A stretch of 64,000 bases of DNA from Allomyces arbusculus (Eukaryota > Blastocladiomycota > Blastocladiomycetes > Blastocladiales > Blastocladiaceae), in the NCBI GenBank assembly GCA_027604705.1, contig JADHYV010000077.1:1-64000 (forward strand). Direction: 5' to 3'. How positions within the stretch are numbered: position 1 is the first letter of the stretch; each line of letters begins with the position of its first letter. A program made the translations under genes and the position numbers. Of the stretch, positions 12,022 to 23,938 are shown piece after piece. The notes beneath the pieces are model-generated. The model was not told the origin of the DNA and ran no database searches. It saw only the letters and a program-made list of their open reading frames with translations.

Positions 12022-15000
12022 TCACACCATCATGCATTCATCTAACGGCACCTGCTGCCGCTGGCGCACGCGCATCACCGCCAGCGCAACAGCGCCACCA
12101 CCGATCGTCGCAAATACGGCAACCCTGACAAACGGTGCCCACGCTGTGCCCGCCGGGTCGGTCACGCGGTCCGCGTGCGGCCCCTCCGCGACGACGCCCG
12201 CGAGCGCGATTGCGCGGCGATGGAGCTGCCGCGCGGTCACGGGTGTCGGCTGGGGTTTCCGTGCGGGCGCGGCCGGCTGCGTGGGCCCCAGATTGCGCGC
12301 AGGCGAGGCCGGCGGCGGGGGCACCTGTTCCTGAGCACGTGCAGGCGGTACTGGCCGCGCGGGAACTTGCTTGCGTGCAGGTGGAGCCGGCGGTGGGGGC
12401 GGTGGGCGACGCACGGGCGGTGCGGGCACCCACACCTCGACCCACCGGCCGGGCGTGTGTCGGGTGCCGGGCACCCACACGAGTTGCAAGCGGCCGCGGT
12501 TGCGGTCGTGCCCATGCCCGCGACCCGGGCCGTGCCGCAGCGGAGTCGGTGTCGGCCGCGCCGTGATAGTCGTTGTCGTTTTCGCTTTCGTGGTCGTTGT
12601 CGTGGTCGACTTGGTGGTGGAAGGCGTCGACATGTTTGTACTCGTGCTGGACAGCGTCGGGGCTGCAGTTGTTGGGGGCACGCTTGCGGTCGTCGACGAC
12701 GTGACGGTGCTTGAGCCCGTCGTGAGCGTGCTCGTGACGATGCTGGTCGGTTCCGTGGTCGTGGGCGTGCTCGAGATTGTGCTGACAGATTCTGCGGTCG
12801 TGAGCGGGCTCGAGACGGTTTTGGCCGATTCCGTGGTCGTAAGCGTGCTCGAGACTGCACTGGTCGAGCCCGTAGACACAGGCACGTCTGAGGACGTGGT
12901 GCTCGTCACACTTGCGGTCGTAAGCGGCGTCGAATTGGTGGTTGAGAGCGTGCCGCTCGTCGAGCCCGTGACCGTCGTTTCGGTCGGCTCGCCGCTGGTA
13001 CTAGCACTCGTTGAGAGCGTGCCGCTGGACGTGCTCGTGGTAGATTCGGTCGGTTCGCTGCTGCTCATGGTGGTCACTGTGCTTGGAATTGAGCCGCTGG
13101 TGGCGCTCGACGTCGTAGTTTCGGTCGGCAGCTCGGGACTGATGCTGCTAGTGGTGCTCGAGACCATGCCGCCAGTTGGGCTCGCGGTCAGAGTTTCGGT
13201 CGAGGGCGTGCCGCTGGTCGAGTCCGTCGTCGTGCCTTTGAGCGTTTCGGCTGTGGTCGTAAGCGTCGTCTCGGGCGCTTCCGTCGAGCTGCTCGTAAGT
13301 GTCGTTTCTGCGGCCGTGGAGCTCCCGGTGCTGCTGGCGGTCGTTCCGGGCGCTTCTGTCGAGCTGGTGCTGGTGAGCGTCGTTTCCACTGCAGCCGAGG
13401 AGCTGGTCGCGAGCGTGGTTTCGAGCGCTTCCGTCGAGCTGCTCGTAAGTGTCGTTTCTGCGGCCGTGGAGCTGCTGGTGCTGGTGAGCCTCGTCTCGGC
13501 CTCGACCGTCGGGGTATTCGTGAGAGTGGTGTCCTGCGCGGTCATTGAGGTGCTCGTAAGCGCTGTCTCAAGTGCAGTCGTCGACGCGGAAGTCGAGCTC
13601 GCCGTATCGGTCGCGTCTTCCGAAGCGGCCGCAGCAGTCGTCGTCCCGGCACTCGTTGTACTTGGCGTCAAGTTGGACTCAGTCACCGTCGGTGGCGCCA
13701 TGGACACGCCAGTCGCGTCGGTGGTCGTGGACGGATCTGCCGCGGTCGCAATGATGATAATGGCTGTGGCGTGGGCGTGACGGTGCTGTCGCTGGTCAGG
13801 TCCGCGACCGTGATGTCGTCTCCCGCCACGCCACCGCCGCCGCCACTCGCGGCCGAGGTTGTCGTAGGTGCGACGCTGCTGGCCTCGAGCGTGGTTGGCG
13901 CGTCGCTGGTGGCCGTTGCTGTACTTAGCGCGTCAGCGGTGCTGGACGTGCTGGTAGTCGAGCTTGCCGTGTCTTGCACTGTCGAAATCGTGGTTGTCGT
14001 GGCACTGCTGAGCTCCGGGTCGGTGCTGGCCGTGCCTGTCGTCAGGGCTGGGTCCGAATCGGTCGTCGACATCGCGGTGCCAGTTTCCGGAGTTGTCAGT
14101 GGGTCAGCCGTGGTGCTCGGCGCGGCCGTACTCGCCGTATCAGCAGCACTTGTCGACGCCGTTGATGGCGATGCAACGCTGCTGGTCTCAATCACCGTCG
14201 GCAAGTCGGTACTCTTCACGTCAGCGCTCGTGGTCGTCACGGTGGAAGAGATGCCCGATTCGGTGGTCGAAACCGTTTCCGATGCGTCCATGCTCGTAGC
14301 CAACGCGGTCTCGGGCGTGCTGGTAGGCGCTGCCGTGCTCGTTTGACCAGCAGCGGCCGTAGACGCCGCGGTTGACGGAGCTGCAATGCTGGTTTCGGGT
14401 GCCGTTGACGAGCCGCTGAGAGTAGTCGCGCCGGTTTCAGACACCGATGTTGAGTCGCTACTGCCGGTGCTCGGCGCGGCCACAATCGTTATGTCTGCGC
14501 TGGTGGCCGTGGTGGGCGAGCTGCCCGGCGCCGTGGTCTCGACCGTGCTCGTCGTCTGCGACTCGCTGATGCTGGTCAGCGTGCCGGTGCTGGCCGTTGA
14601 GCTGGCCGAGCTGGTCGTCGCCGTCGTCTCGGGCGCAACCGAGGTTGTGCTTGGTGTGGTGCTGCTGCTGCTGCTGCTCACGGCCATTGTAGTGGTCATC
14701 GCGGCACTGGTACTTTGCACGGCAGTCGTCGACGCCGTCGTCGATGCCATGCTGCTGCTGCCCGTCGTCTCCGGAGCCAGCGGGTCGCCCGGATCCGTCG
14801 ACACGTCCTGCGCTCTGCATCCTCCCGCCAGCAATTGCACTTTGACCGACTTGTCGCTCCCGCCGAGTTTCTCATACACTTGCGGGAACACCAGAATGCC
14901 CGCCGTTGTGCCCTTGATATCGTAGACGCCCGCGACGCGCAGGAGCGCAATCGACCGCGAATTATCCTTGGTGTTGACGACAGCCGTCAAGCACTTTTTG

Positions 15001-15329
15001 CAAAACTGCTCGTTGAATAGGCCGCCGAGTTCGCGGCCGACGTCCTTGGACAGCCACACGACAGGGTCGGTGGGGTTGTACGCGACCGTAGCATTGCGAC
15101 ACGGCGCGTCTATCAAAAGAGGTGGGGAGAGGAGGTCAGAGCATGCGGAACCGCGACGTGATTGCACCCCCCCCTCCCGGCGCGAAAACGGGTAAAACGT
15201 ACAGTACGACGCGGCGTTGGGCGCGTGCAGCGGTGCAACTGTCGTCGTGTAAATCACCTTGGCGGCTTCCGCGGCCGTGAGCGCCGTGAGCGCCAGGAGC
15301 GCGACCACGGAAAAGAGTGCGTTTGTCAT
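12022..15329 (-). CDS. Mucin-like membrane glycoprotein with a DPBB-like N-terminal domain
   Basis: Starts with a signal peptide (MTNALFSVVALLALTALTAA). An intron with donor gtacgt and acceptor tag (about 15209-15113) joins ...ASYY to APCRNATVAYNPTD. The next 100 residues (DPVVWLSKDVG, FCKKC, AGVYDIKG, FPQVYEKLGG, LLAGGC) resemble the double-psi beta-barrel of RlpA/expansin-like proteins. Then about 800 residues of Ser/Thr repeats that would be heavily O-glycosylated, a basic patch, a Pro-rich stalk, and a transmembrane helix (FVRVAVFATIGGGAVALAVM) with a short tail. Near 13690-13780 the reading frame must shift to continue, because the first frame stops at 13683 and the second is open to 12022. 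A single-base error, a real frameshift or two adjacent genes are all possible. Likely a wall or surface protein; function not recognised. Confidence 0.7.
13275..13473. repeat. 49-bp exact repeat, 150 bp apart, in the mucin stalk
   Basis: The same 49 bases occur at 13275-13323 and 13425-13473, starting gcgcttccgtcgagctgctc. They encode the Ser/Thr stalk on the minus strand and sit among looser copies. This is recent minisatellite-type expansion within the mucin coding region. Confidence 0.85.
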
Positions 15330-18105
15330 GGTGCACGTGTCCTTGGGCTAAAGAGTAATACCGGCCGGGATCACAAGAAGCGTGAATTTTCGCTTGATGA
15401 AATCAACGAACTGCGCCGCGAGCATGATCCCACCTCGATTCGTCGTACCTACCGTTGCAAAGCTGCAGGGGAAACGAATATGGATGTCGCGGGCGCGGGC
15501 GCGGGCGCGGTTCCACAGCGCGTCGTGGATCGCGCTGTTGGTGCGTGCCGAACGCTGGGGAACTTTGCCGCGGTCGGTTGGTGGGGCAGAGCAAGAACGC
15601 GTCGAGGAAGCAGGAACAGTAGTCGAGTGCCGTGAGCTTCGGGAACACGTCGTTTCCGGGCGCACCGCTTCACCGGTGAGCTCGGCGTGGTGCTGGTGCG
15701 GGTCCGTGTCGTGGTTGAGCGCCAGAGCCCGAACTAGCGCGCAGAGGAGCACGCGAATTTAATCAGCGGCGGAGGCCGATCCCTGCCCGTGCCCTCTGAA
15801 GTTGAGCAAAGTCATTGATTTCGTTTTACGGGCGCGGCGTGGTGGGCCGTGGGAACGGCGAGGGTCCCGGTGTTGGGCCCTTGTTGGGTCGTCGCGCGAG
15901 AGCACGGGGGGAGGGGGGGGGGGGGGCGTGTGAACGTCGCGTCGACAAATTTCGCAGGACGTCGACGGCGACCAAGCGTTGTTGGTGGGTGACAGCGTAG
16001 AGGGCAAGATCGATCAGCGACGCGTCTCCCACTGGAGTCGGCAAAGTTGGGGTCGTGGCGAAGGAGACAGGGACGAGTCGAGCAGGCGAAGCGCATTGCG
16101 GACAGGACAGATTGCGCTGGCGAAGCCCTGCTCCGAGCCCTTCTCCGACGATTCCGACGCCAGAACAGGGGCCGAAATCTGAAGAGAGCAAGGAAGCGCG
16201 GCCGTGCCGGGAGACACAGGTCGGCCGTGGCCGGCTCGATTCGAGTTGCTGTCAAGTTGCTGACAATGCGCCCTGCACGTCTTCCTTGATCGAATCAATG
16301 GTTTGCGCCAAGTCGCGACGCATCGTTTGGTCATGTATCGCGAGGGTAACAGAGCGGCCGGCCGGGTCCCGCCAACCAAGAACAAACGGCGGTTACACCC
16401 AATTGGTGCTCTTGGTGCGACAGAATAGAGACCTGTCGCAAAGTCCCGAGATGATTTTTTTCCCGAGGTTTAGACATCCCCTGCCTCGAATCAAATTTAC
16501 AGCAATAAACATGGAATTTTATGGGAGCTCGCACACAATTCACACAAGGAGAGTGATCGCGAGGCAGATCGCTCCGGTTGCATTCAATCCACATCAACGC
16601 GCACTGACGCTGCCGGGCCGCCTTCGTGCATCGTCGCTCAGCGAGTCGCGGACCAAGGTCAGTGCGGTGGCTAGTGGCATGAACATGAGCGAGTAGAGCG
16701 CCGACTGCCGTTTACGTTCCATTGCCACGGTCTATGCAAATCCGCCAACTGCGAGCCCCAGCACAGAGCGCGCATGTTGCGAACTTTTTGCGCTTGCTCT
16801 GGTGACGCCATTGTCTTGCTCTCAACCACGGTAAAGATGCCAGCAGTCAGCGTCAACATGGACGGTGCATGCCGTGTGGAGTGCCTTGTTACACCAGTCT
16901 TAGTGGCAGCGAAGTGAATCCATCAAGCTGCATTGCAAAAACCTCGAGTCGGCCCCACCACGAGCAAAGGGAAAACTCGGGTTCTGTATTGACGTTCCTA
17001 AGACAGAATCTCGGCGAGACGTCTCGCAGAGATGGGCTATAACGTTGTGTTTAAGGCCCACAAAAAACCTCGGGGTCAGGATTTTGCGAAAAGTCTCCAA
17101 TGACGAAGCGAATGGCGAAGAAATACGGCCCCAAACAAATTTTTTGGTGGAGAAGGCCCGGAACGACTTTGAAATTATTTCCAAGCGGCGAATGGCCAAC
17201 AGTATAGCTGGCAGACTTGCGACGGAGGCACTAAGCAGATGCCGTTCCATTCCTCGAGCAGCCGCACGGTCGCGCCGCGCGTGTCCATCTCGACTGTGAC
17301 AAGCGCTTCGGCTTGCGACAGTCGTCTTGACACGCAGACTATTGGCGGGGTATGGGCGCAGTGACGGCAACTTGCGCGTCATTGGTCGCCCCACAATGCG
17401 TGTCTAACTGTGCTTGGCCCTCATGCGGACTTGCCAGGTCTCGGTGGGTGATAAGGCAGGCAGGCCATGATGTTGCGCACAAGGCCGATCGCTTTGGCAG
17501 AAATGATCCTCGTTTAAAATCAATGGATGCATAATGGGCGGAGAGCACTGGAACGCGATTTACGATATGCAGTCGTACTCAAACGCATCTATCTGGTCAT
17601 GGGCAAGGTCGCGAGTGAAACCCACCTGCGAGGTGAGCCGAGGCCTGATGCGATGCAGATTCGACTGTTTGCTTTTACCAATGCGACGGATAAGAGGTTG
17701 ATTGACCAGGTTGTGCTCCGTCCTGTTACGGGTGAGAATTACTCTGAAGGCAGTGCTCATTGCTCAGAACCCAGCCAGAACATCTTTTGTGTTGTGTCAA
17801 ACTTCGAGCAGCCGTGCTGCCACATCAAGTTGCCATGCCATCCGATTGATGGGTACGTATGGCCATTGTGACAAACAAAAGTTTGCGAGGGGAAATAAAA
17901 CGCGTGAATAGGGGTCATTCAAAAATGGGGAGAACGGGAATCAGCGTTAATGGTACAGAACAACAAACTAACAGCGTAGGTTGGATGGAAAACAAACAGA
18001 TTCACAGACGGATTTCGGGTGGAGATGGCCTGGATCAGTGCTACAATGACGGTCGGCCGGCAAAACCCAGTCGATCCGTCGCGGAGTCTGGACCAGGAAA
18101 TCCGC
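15330..18105. other. 2.8-kb region without a supported gene
   Basis: The part next to 15329 is the promoter side of the mucin gene. A G-rich homopolymer stands at about 15906-15926 and resembles the C-tracts seen in coding-strand introns elsewhere in the window. From about 16.4 kb GC falls. Open frames of 60-210 codons exist on both strands; a 28-codon patch on the minus strand near 17.25-17.33 kb looks gene-like but ends in stops. I recognise no domain, tRNA or repeat. Confidence 0.45.
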
Positions 18106-19947
18106 TCACGGCGACGGCACGACCAGACCAAATCGTTCCTTAAGCAGTCGCGCGGCCGCGTCACGTGCGTCTTGCAGAACCGCGAGCGTGCGCTTTTCGT
18201 CGGTAGCCGTCGGCCCCACACGAAGGGCGGCGCTCGCGTCCGTTGCTTCACGGTACGACGGTGGTGGCGTAAGCGACCCAGTCCCATCATCGCTCGACCA
18301 AATACCGTCGTCGCTCGCAGCCGCACTCGCAGCAGCGACCGCAACACGCACTTGACTCGCTTCTAGCTCACTGGCCATGACATGCGGCGGGACAAACTCG
18401 CTCAACCACGCCACCACTTCGCCCGCGCCATCCTCCCTCGCGATCCTCTCCTTCGCCGCGATCGCCGCCGCCTGGTACTTGCCCACTCGGTCCACGAGCA
18501 CCTCCCATACCAATTTCCCCAATTTCCCCGGCGTCAACTTCGTATACCGCACAGGTTTCGGCGCACACCCGAGCTTATGTACGCGGTCCGCCCAGAACGG
18601 CTGGTCGACGGCGCACGGCGTGATGACCGCCGGCACCCCCGCGGCAAGCGCGGCCATGGACGTCCCCGCGCCACCGTGGTGCACGATCACTCGACACAGC
18701 GGGAAAAGGACCGCGTGCGGTTCGGCGGTGACGGGGATCAGGTCGTCGGGCGCGATTTCCGCGAGTCGGGCGAAGGCGGTGCCGTAGGGAGTCGTATCGG
18801 GAGCGATCCCGCCGGCGTAGACGACGAGCCGCGGCGTCGGGGATCCGGCAGCGGCGGAGCGCGAGACGAGGGCCGCGTGCAGGCCGCGAATCAAGGGCAG
18901 GAACGACGGGAGCGCGCAGACGGGCATGCTGCCGAACCCAACGTAGATGATCGGCCGGCGACGGCCGCGGGCGTCGCGTGTGGTCCGACGCAGGAACGCG
19001 GCGAGAGTCGGGGACAAGGTCGCGTGCGCCGACGTGGTACGTGCAGCGGAAGCGGGCGCCTGGTACGTGAGATGTCCCTGGAACGCGGTCGCGTGCGGCG
19101 GCCAGTCGGTCGGGACGCGGCAGAGTGTGGGTGACATGGCAAAGAAGTGCGGCATCTTGCGCAAGTCGCGCCAGTAGGCCCAGAACGATGGCCACATGCG
19201 CACTTGTGCGGTGCGACAGCATCCTTGGATGAGCGAGGCCAGGAACAGCCAAAAGAGCAATTCGCGCACGAGGAACGAGATCCAGTGCAGCCACCCAAAC
19301 ACGAGTGTCGGGCGACCGGCCAGCGGCATCGGGAATTGCGTCGTTGGGTGCACGACCGGGAACGTGGCGAGCGAGACGACGGTCGGTGGTGAACGGCGGC
19401 CCGGCGGGACACGGCGCGCGAGGAGAGCGCCCTGCATGTTGCTCAACACGCCGCAGACGACGAGATCCGCGTCGCGCGTGTGGTCGAGAATCTCATCCAT
19501 CTGCTCGACGAGCGGCGGCGTGAAGCGGCGCATGATGGCAAGGAGAGCGCGCGGGCTGCTGGACAGGAGCGCCGACGCGAAAAACGTGGAAGGCCGCGTG
19601 CTGCTTTCCTCGGGCGCGCGAATCGAGCAGAAGTGGATGCCTTGGTGCTGCGCGATCCATGGCGCAAAGTCGGGCGGGGCCAAGATGGAGATGCGGAGCG
19701 TGCCGGGAACTGCTGCATCACGCAGGGCCAACGCGGCCGCAAGAACGGGTTGCACGTCCCCACGCGAGCCGAGCGCGAGGAACGCGACGTGGTACGGGCT
19801 TGAAGCGCGCGTTGCGGTAGTCGCGCCAGCTCGAACAGTTTCGTCGGCAAGCGTGCGCGATGGGCGTGCCGGGCGGGCAGTCGTCCTCGCGGCGACAGCA
19901 GCCGTTGGCGGCGTGTGCGGCGCTCGAGCGCGGTCGTTCCTCATCAT
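18106..19947 (-). CDS. UDP-glycosyltransferase, GT1 sterol/lipid glucosyltransferase type
   Basis: Single exon of 613 residues. Start chosen at the ATG pair at 19947. The N-terminal Rossmann fold of the Glyco_transf_28 type is marked by FLALGSRGDVQPVLAAALAL. The donor-binding half has IIYVGFGSMPV and the C-terminal signature VHHGGAGTSMAALAAGVPAV followed by DQPFWADRVHKLG. This layout is that of sterol 3-beta-glucosyltransferases and related lipid glycosyltransferases using UDP-sugar. A hydrophobic stretch mid-protein (FLVRELLFWLFLASLI) suggests membrane contact. The Ser/Asp-rich C-terminus looks disordered. Head-to-head with QTRT2, 517 bp apart. Substrate cannot be read from sequence. Confidence 0.9.
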   Translation of the reverse strand: MMRNDRARAPHTPPTAAVAARTTARPARPSRTLADETVRAGATTATRASSPYHVAFLALGSRGDVQPVLAAALALRDAAVPGTLRISILAPPDFAPWIAQHQGIHFCSIRAPEESSTRPSTFFASALLSSSPRALLAIMRRFTPPLVEQMDEILDHTRDADLVVCGVLSNMQGALLARRVPPGRRSPPTVVSLATFPVVHPTTQFPMPLAGRPTLVFGWLHWISFLVRELLFWLFLASLIQGCCRTAQVRMWPSFWAYWRDLRKMPHFFAMSPTLCRVPTDWPPHATAFQGHLTYQAPASAARTTSAHATLSPTLAAFLRRTTRDARGRRRPIIYVGFGSMPVCALPSFLPLIRGLHAALVSRSAAAGSPTPRLVVYAGGIAPDTTPYGTAFARLAEIAPDDLIPVTAEPHAVLFPLCRVIVHHGGAGTSMAALAAGVPAVITPCAVDQPFWADRVHKLGCAPKPVRYTKLTPGKLGKLVWEVLVDRVGKYQAAAIAAKERIAREDGAGEVVAWLSEFVPPHVMASELEASQVRVAVAAASAAASDDGIWSSDDGTGSLTPPPSYREATDASAALRVGPTATDEKRTLAVLQDARDAAARLLKERFGLVVPSP

Positions 19948-20464
19948 GCTCGTCAAGCGCAGCTCGGCGTGCGGCAGGGATCGAACCGGATGGGGAGAGC
20001 GGGGGGAACGGGGACGGGACCTGGAGGCACCACCTCTCCTCTCGCGGTCGGTAGTTCAAGTGCAGCGCTGTGCAACGCAGCACCGCGGCGCGGCGCCGCC
20101 TCGGGGCCAGCAATGCCAAGTTGCCACAACGGCCAGGCACCTGCCCTGGCCGCACCCTGCGCCACACCGAACCGCTGTGAAGCGTCGGCTGCTTGCGGCC
20201 AAGTGAGGTGGACTGGCGTGGTGCGGTGCCACATACGTCGCCGACATCAAATTCGGCCAGAGCGGTGATCACGCCCAACGACGCGACGACACGACCTCCG
20301 CGACGACGACGACGACGTCGACGCTGGCCGCCATGGCATCACGCACCTCGCCGGAAACTTGCTGCAACGAATCAAGCACCAGCACTGCAGCGCCTGCGGG
20401 CCCCTCGAGCGCTATCGACTTGGCATCCTCGACAAGCTCCGATCTCGCGACATTTCCGCCGACC
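19948..20464. promoter_or_regulatory. Shared promoter region of the glycosyltransferase and QTRT2
   Basis: 517 bp between divergent start codons. No TATA box is obvious. The frame upstream of the QTRT2 ATG stays open from 20333, but its text is low-complexity Ser/Thr and I treat it as 5' UTR. Confidence 0.4.
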
Positions 20465-22149
20465 ATGACCTCCATCTCGTTTGCACTCCGCTCCGCCCAA
20501 GGCACATCGCCTCTACGCCGTGGCACCTTGACGCTCACACGGCGCGCAGTCCCTGGCCCGCCTCCTGTGCCCACGCCGGCGCCCATCTCGGCCAAGCGAC
20601 GCGCGAATCCCGAAGCGGGCAACGCCGGCACTCACGACCCAGCACTCGCTGCGGACCCAACAGGCACCCACTTTATCGCGGAACGCGAACGCGCCTTAGC
20701 CTCCCTATCCACGACGATCGAGTGTCCCGCGCTCCTCGTTTCGTCACGCCGCCTGCTCGTGCCGCACCTGACCATGGACGTGCTCGCCACCGTCCTCCCC
20801 AACTCAACCATCGCCGACGTGCCTGTCGAAGCTAGCTTCCGTGACTTGCCCTCGTCCACTTTCCCGGGGACCCTGCGGTCGTTCGCGAATTGGGGCAGCC
20901 AGTTTACGCTGTGGTCGGCGCGCGACGTGGCCGTGCCGTTCCCAACGACCGCGCGCCATGGCAAGGACTTTGTGCAGATGCGGACCGACGCGGGATTGAT
21001 CAAAGTCACGGGCAAGGAGTTTATGGAGGCGGCCGCACGGTGGCGGCCAGATATGGTCGCGGTGCCCGCGCATGTGTTGAATGCCAAGGGATTGTCGAGC
21101 AAGGCGGCGTCGCGCGCAGTGGAGCGTACGGTCGCGATGCTCGATGAGTGCTTGGCGGTGCACGATACGTTATCGGTAAGCGTGGTGTATGTGTGCAGGA
21201 TGTGGAGCCATTGCGACTGATCTCGTTGGTGATCTGTGCGCTAGAACCCCCCACCGGTCCTCGCCACCATCACCGGCACCTCCCCGACTCTCCTCGAATC
21301 CTGCGCCCAAAAAGTGGCCTCGCGCGCCGCCGACAAGGTCGCGGGCTACGTCTTCGACTCTCCCGTCGCCGACCTCACCATTACCGCCGCATCCCTCGCA
21401 CCGACCGCATGGCGGTACGCCGCCAGCTGTTTAACACCCGACGCCATGGTGCGCAATCTGCACGTCGCCGACGCCTTCCCGAGCGCGCTCGCGTACGTGC
21501 TCGCCGGGCACGGGTACGCACTACACGTCGATTGGGCACAGCCCGAAAAGTGTGCGCTGGACCACTTGGTCGATGCCGAGAGGCACCGCACGAGCAAGGC
21601 GCCGCTGCGCGACGGGTGCAGCTGCTGGGCGTGCCAGCGGCATAACCGCGCGTATGTCTACCACTTGCTCGATTGCCACGAGATGCTCGGGTGGACGTTG
21701 CTCACGATGTACGTCTAAGTTCGTTCCTGACGCTGCTTCATGAGGACTCTGACACTCACTTTGTTCGCCGAGCTAGCCACAACCTGCACCAACTCGACCA
21801 CTTCCTCGCTGCGATCCGCACCACAATCGGCACGCTCCCCGCGGCCGAGGTCGAGCAACAACGCTCGCATTTCCTTACCACGTGGGACGCGACCGTCGCG
21901 CCCCAAATGGCCAAGATTCTCGAGTCCATTTGGACTGACCGTGGACGGTCGGCGGCCCCGTCGCTCGATCATGGAAGTATGCCATCGCTTGTCATGGGTA
22001 AGCCCACGGCGGGCTCGGTCAAGCTCGGCACGACCGCAGCAAATGGGGCTGGTGTGGAGAAGGAGACAAAGAAGCGGCCGCGGTCGCCGGGGCGGGGGGC
22101 GGAGGTCGAAGGAGAGAGGCCGGCCAAGAAGCGGCAGGAACAGGAGTAG
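20465..22149 (+). CDS. QTRT2: Queuine tRNA-ribosyltransferase accessory subunit 2
   Basis: Non-catalytic partner of QTRT1 in the enzyme that swaps guanine for queuine at the wobble position of GUN tRNAs. Three exons, 20465-21175, 21245-21708 and 21777-22149, with GT-AG ends and consistent phases (0, 2). The protein has the TGT fold opening (FALRSAQGTSPLRRGTLTL), VPHLTMDVL, and the zinc site DGCSCWACQRHNRAYVYHLL, followed after intron 2 by IHNLHQLDHFLAAIR. The C-terminus adds a disordered, strongly basic tail with KKRPR and RPAKKR clusters, unusual for the family and possibly a nuclear signal. No QTRT1 is in the window. Convergent with the gene at 22324. Confidence 0.92.
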
Positions 22150-22323
22150 GTTAGCAAAGAGTGGAGTGTTTTTGTGTGACGATGCGGTGGGGTGATGAAT
22201 TTTTGCACAATTTTCCTTGACACGTCTGGACTTCCCGTTCGATCTGCACCAGTCAATGCAGTGCAAATACCGATTTCTATCCTCCAGTTCCACGACCCTC
22301 CAGTCCACTCAGTCCGTCACTAC

Positions 22324-23279
22324 CTACACCCCCGCGCCCGTCCCACTCCATCCCAATGCCGATGACGACGACGCGCTCCCCTCCTCCAACCCACCCGCAT
22401 AACTCCCGCCCGCCGTCCCCGGCGGCGTCTCCCCCAATCCCTGCATGCCCGTGTACCTCTCCTTATCAAACACGAGCGGGGACGGCTCCATCCCCGCCAT
22501 TGCCGCCGTACTCGTCGCGATCCGCAGCGGTACGGTCGCGGACCCGGGCGGGCTCACGAACACTGCACGCGCCGACGCGGTATTGTTGTAGTTGACGAGC
22601 GATCTCGGACGACGGTCGAGGACCGTTGGGCGGGATGCGAGGGGGATTCCGCTTGGGGCGCCGAGTGCGGCGCCGACGGGGCCGGGTAAGAGCGGCGGGT
22701 CCAACGCGGCGAGGGGGGAGGTGGGTGGCGAGAGGAGGTAGGCGAGTGTCATTTGTGAGATGGCCGAGAGGGAGATGTGCCGCCACGGGATCGGATCGTC
22801 GAGGTCGAGTGCTGCGGTTGGAGGAAAGAGCGTCAGGTGTGCCATGGGGTGGAAGAGCCAACGAGCGCGTACCGTGCAGGAGATCGTTCTTCACGAGCGT
22901 GCGGCCAAGGATGGCGACGAGGTAATCTGTTGCGCGTTCTTTTTCGGCCAACTACACTCACCGCCACGAATCGCGATCAGTCCTTCGTGGCTCCTGACAC
23001 CAGAATCCGCGAACGCGATACCTCCGGGCACACATCCTCGCACGGGAACACGTCCGCGGGCATGACGCGAATCTCGCCGCGGGCATTGGCAAGCTCGAGC
23101 ACGACCAACGTGCGCGGACGGGCAAGGACGGCGCGCACTTGGTTTTTGGCGACAGCCGCCTGCGCATCGATCATGGCCTTGGACCATTGTGCCTTGGCGG
23201 CGACGGCACGGTCGAGCACATGGGTAATCATGCAGTCGGTCGCGGAAACGGAGAGGCCGGAGGAGTCTGGGTCGGCCAT
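22324..23279 (-). CDS. Unrecognised protein, three exons
   Basis: ATG at 23279 opens a frame with an alpha-helical start (CMITHVLDRAVAAKAQWSKA) and a beta-rich block (RTLVVLELANARGEIRVM). A 53-bp intron (gtgcga...gag) is the most consistent link to a short exon ending IAIRG. A strong donor gtgagt and acceptor cag then lead to DYLVAILGRTLVKNDLLH. A third intron (gtacgc...cag) leads to ALDLDDPIPWRHISLSAIS. The last 150 residues are Pro/Gly/Ser-rich. Phases agree across these joins, which argues that it is real. I do not recognise the family and propose no function. Its 3' end faces the end of QTRT2, 174 bp away. Confidence 0.55.
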
Positions 23280-23652
23280 ACTGGTGGCGGGTAAGGCCGA
23301 CCAATGGGTTGCATAACAGATTCGGCGGTTGGTCGGCCCTTGGCAGGGCAAACGGCACGGAGAGCGGTTGGCGAGCGGATTGCCAGTCGTTGCGAGTACT
23401 GCTCAGCGATCACGGGTGAGGAGAGTGAGGAGGGGCTGAGTTGCTCACGATCAGAAAGACTTGAAAGAGGCGGGACAAGAGCGTGCTGAAGTGGGGTGGG
23501 GGAAATGACACGTGCGACTGACTCAGACAAGCACGACTCGAATGCCTCAACAGCAACTCGACACCATGCTCGGCGTGCATCACCAACCTGGAGCACGGCC
23601 GCACCCTTGACACGCTACCAGATGCGGTCCTGCACGAGAATTGTCGCGACCC

Positions 23653-23938
23653 TTCATGCTGTGAACTACGGCGCCCTGCTCAACCTCATTTTTGCCGCTC
23701 CAGGACGGTATGGACCATGTATCCGCACTGCGATCCAACATGTCGACCTGGATTATGCAAATCTGTTTGCCAACCGGCTGCTACGTCGCTCGCATTCGGT
23801 GACGCTCACACTGCCCGTGGATGCCATGGGCACGTTTGTCAGGACGAAGGACGGAGTTAATGGCCGTGGCGTGCAGTGGTTTTTCGTGCTTCCATTCCGC
23901 GACAGCATGATGGAATACATGTGGTTTGTGAACGTTTG
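23653..23938 (+). pseudogene. Fragment of an LRR/F-box-like protein
   Basis: About 95 codons open to a stop at 23938, with gene-like text (ALLNLIFAAPGRYGPCIRTA, VDLDYANLFANRLLRRSHSV) and no start or partner exon that I can place. Style resembles the LRR-like fragment at 55.3-55.8 kb. Could be a short gene; a relic is more likely. Confidence 0.35.

Noticed and set aside
12371-13780. 469-codon plus-strand open frame, Val/Leu/Ser-rich
   Set aside because: It is the complement of the Ser/Thr repeat stalk of the minus-strand mucin; composition follows from the repeats.
15162-16696. Possible genes in several frames upstream of the mucin
   Set aside because: No domain, no conserved splice pattern and biased composition; left as intergenic.
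16900-17394. 164-codon minus-strand frame
   Set aside because: A neighbouring frame looks as gene-like for only about 28 codons; neither has a recognisable domain or coherent exon structure.
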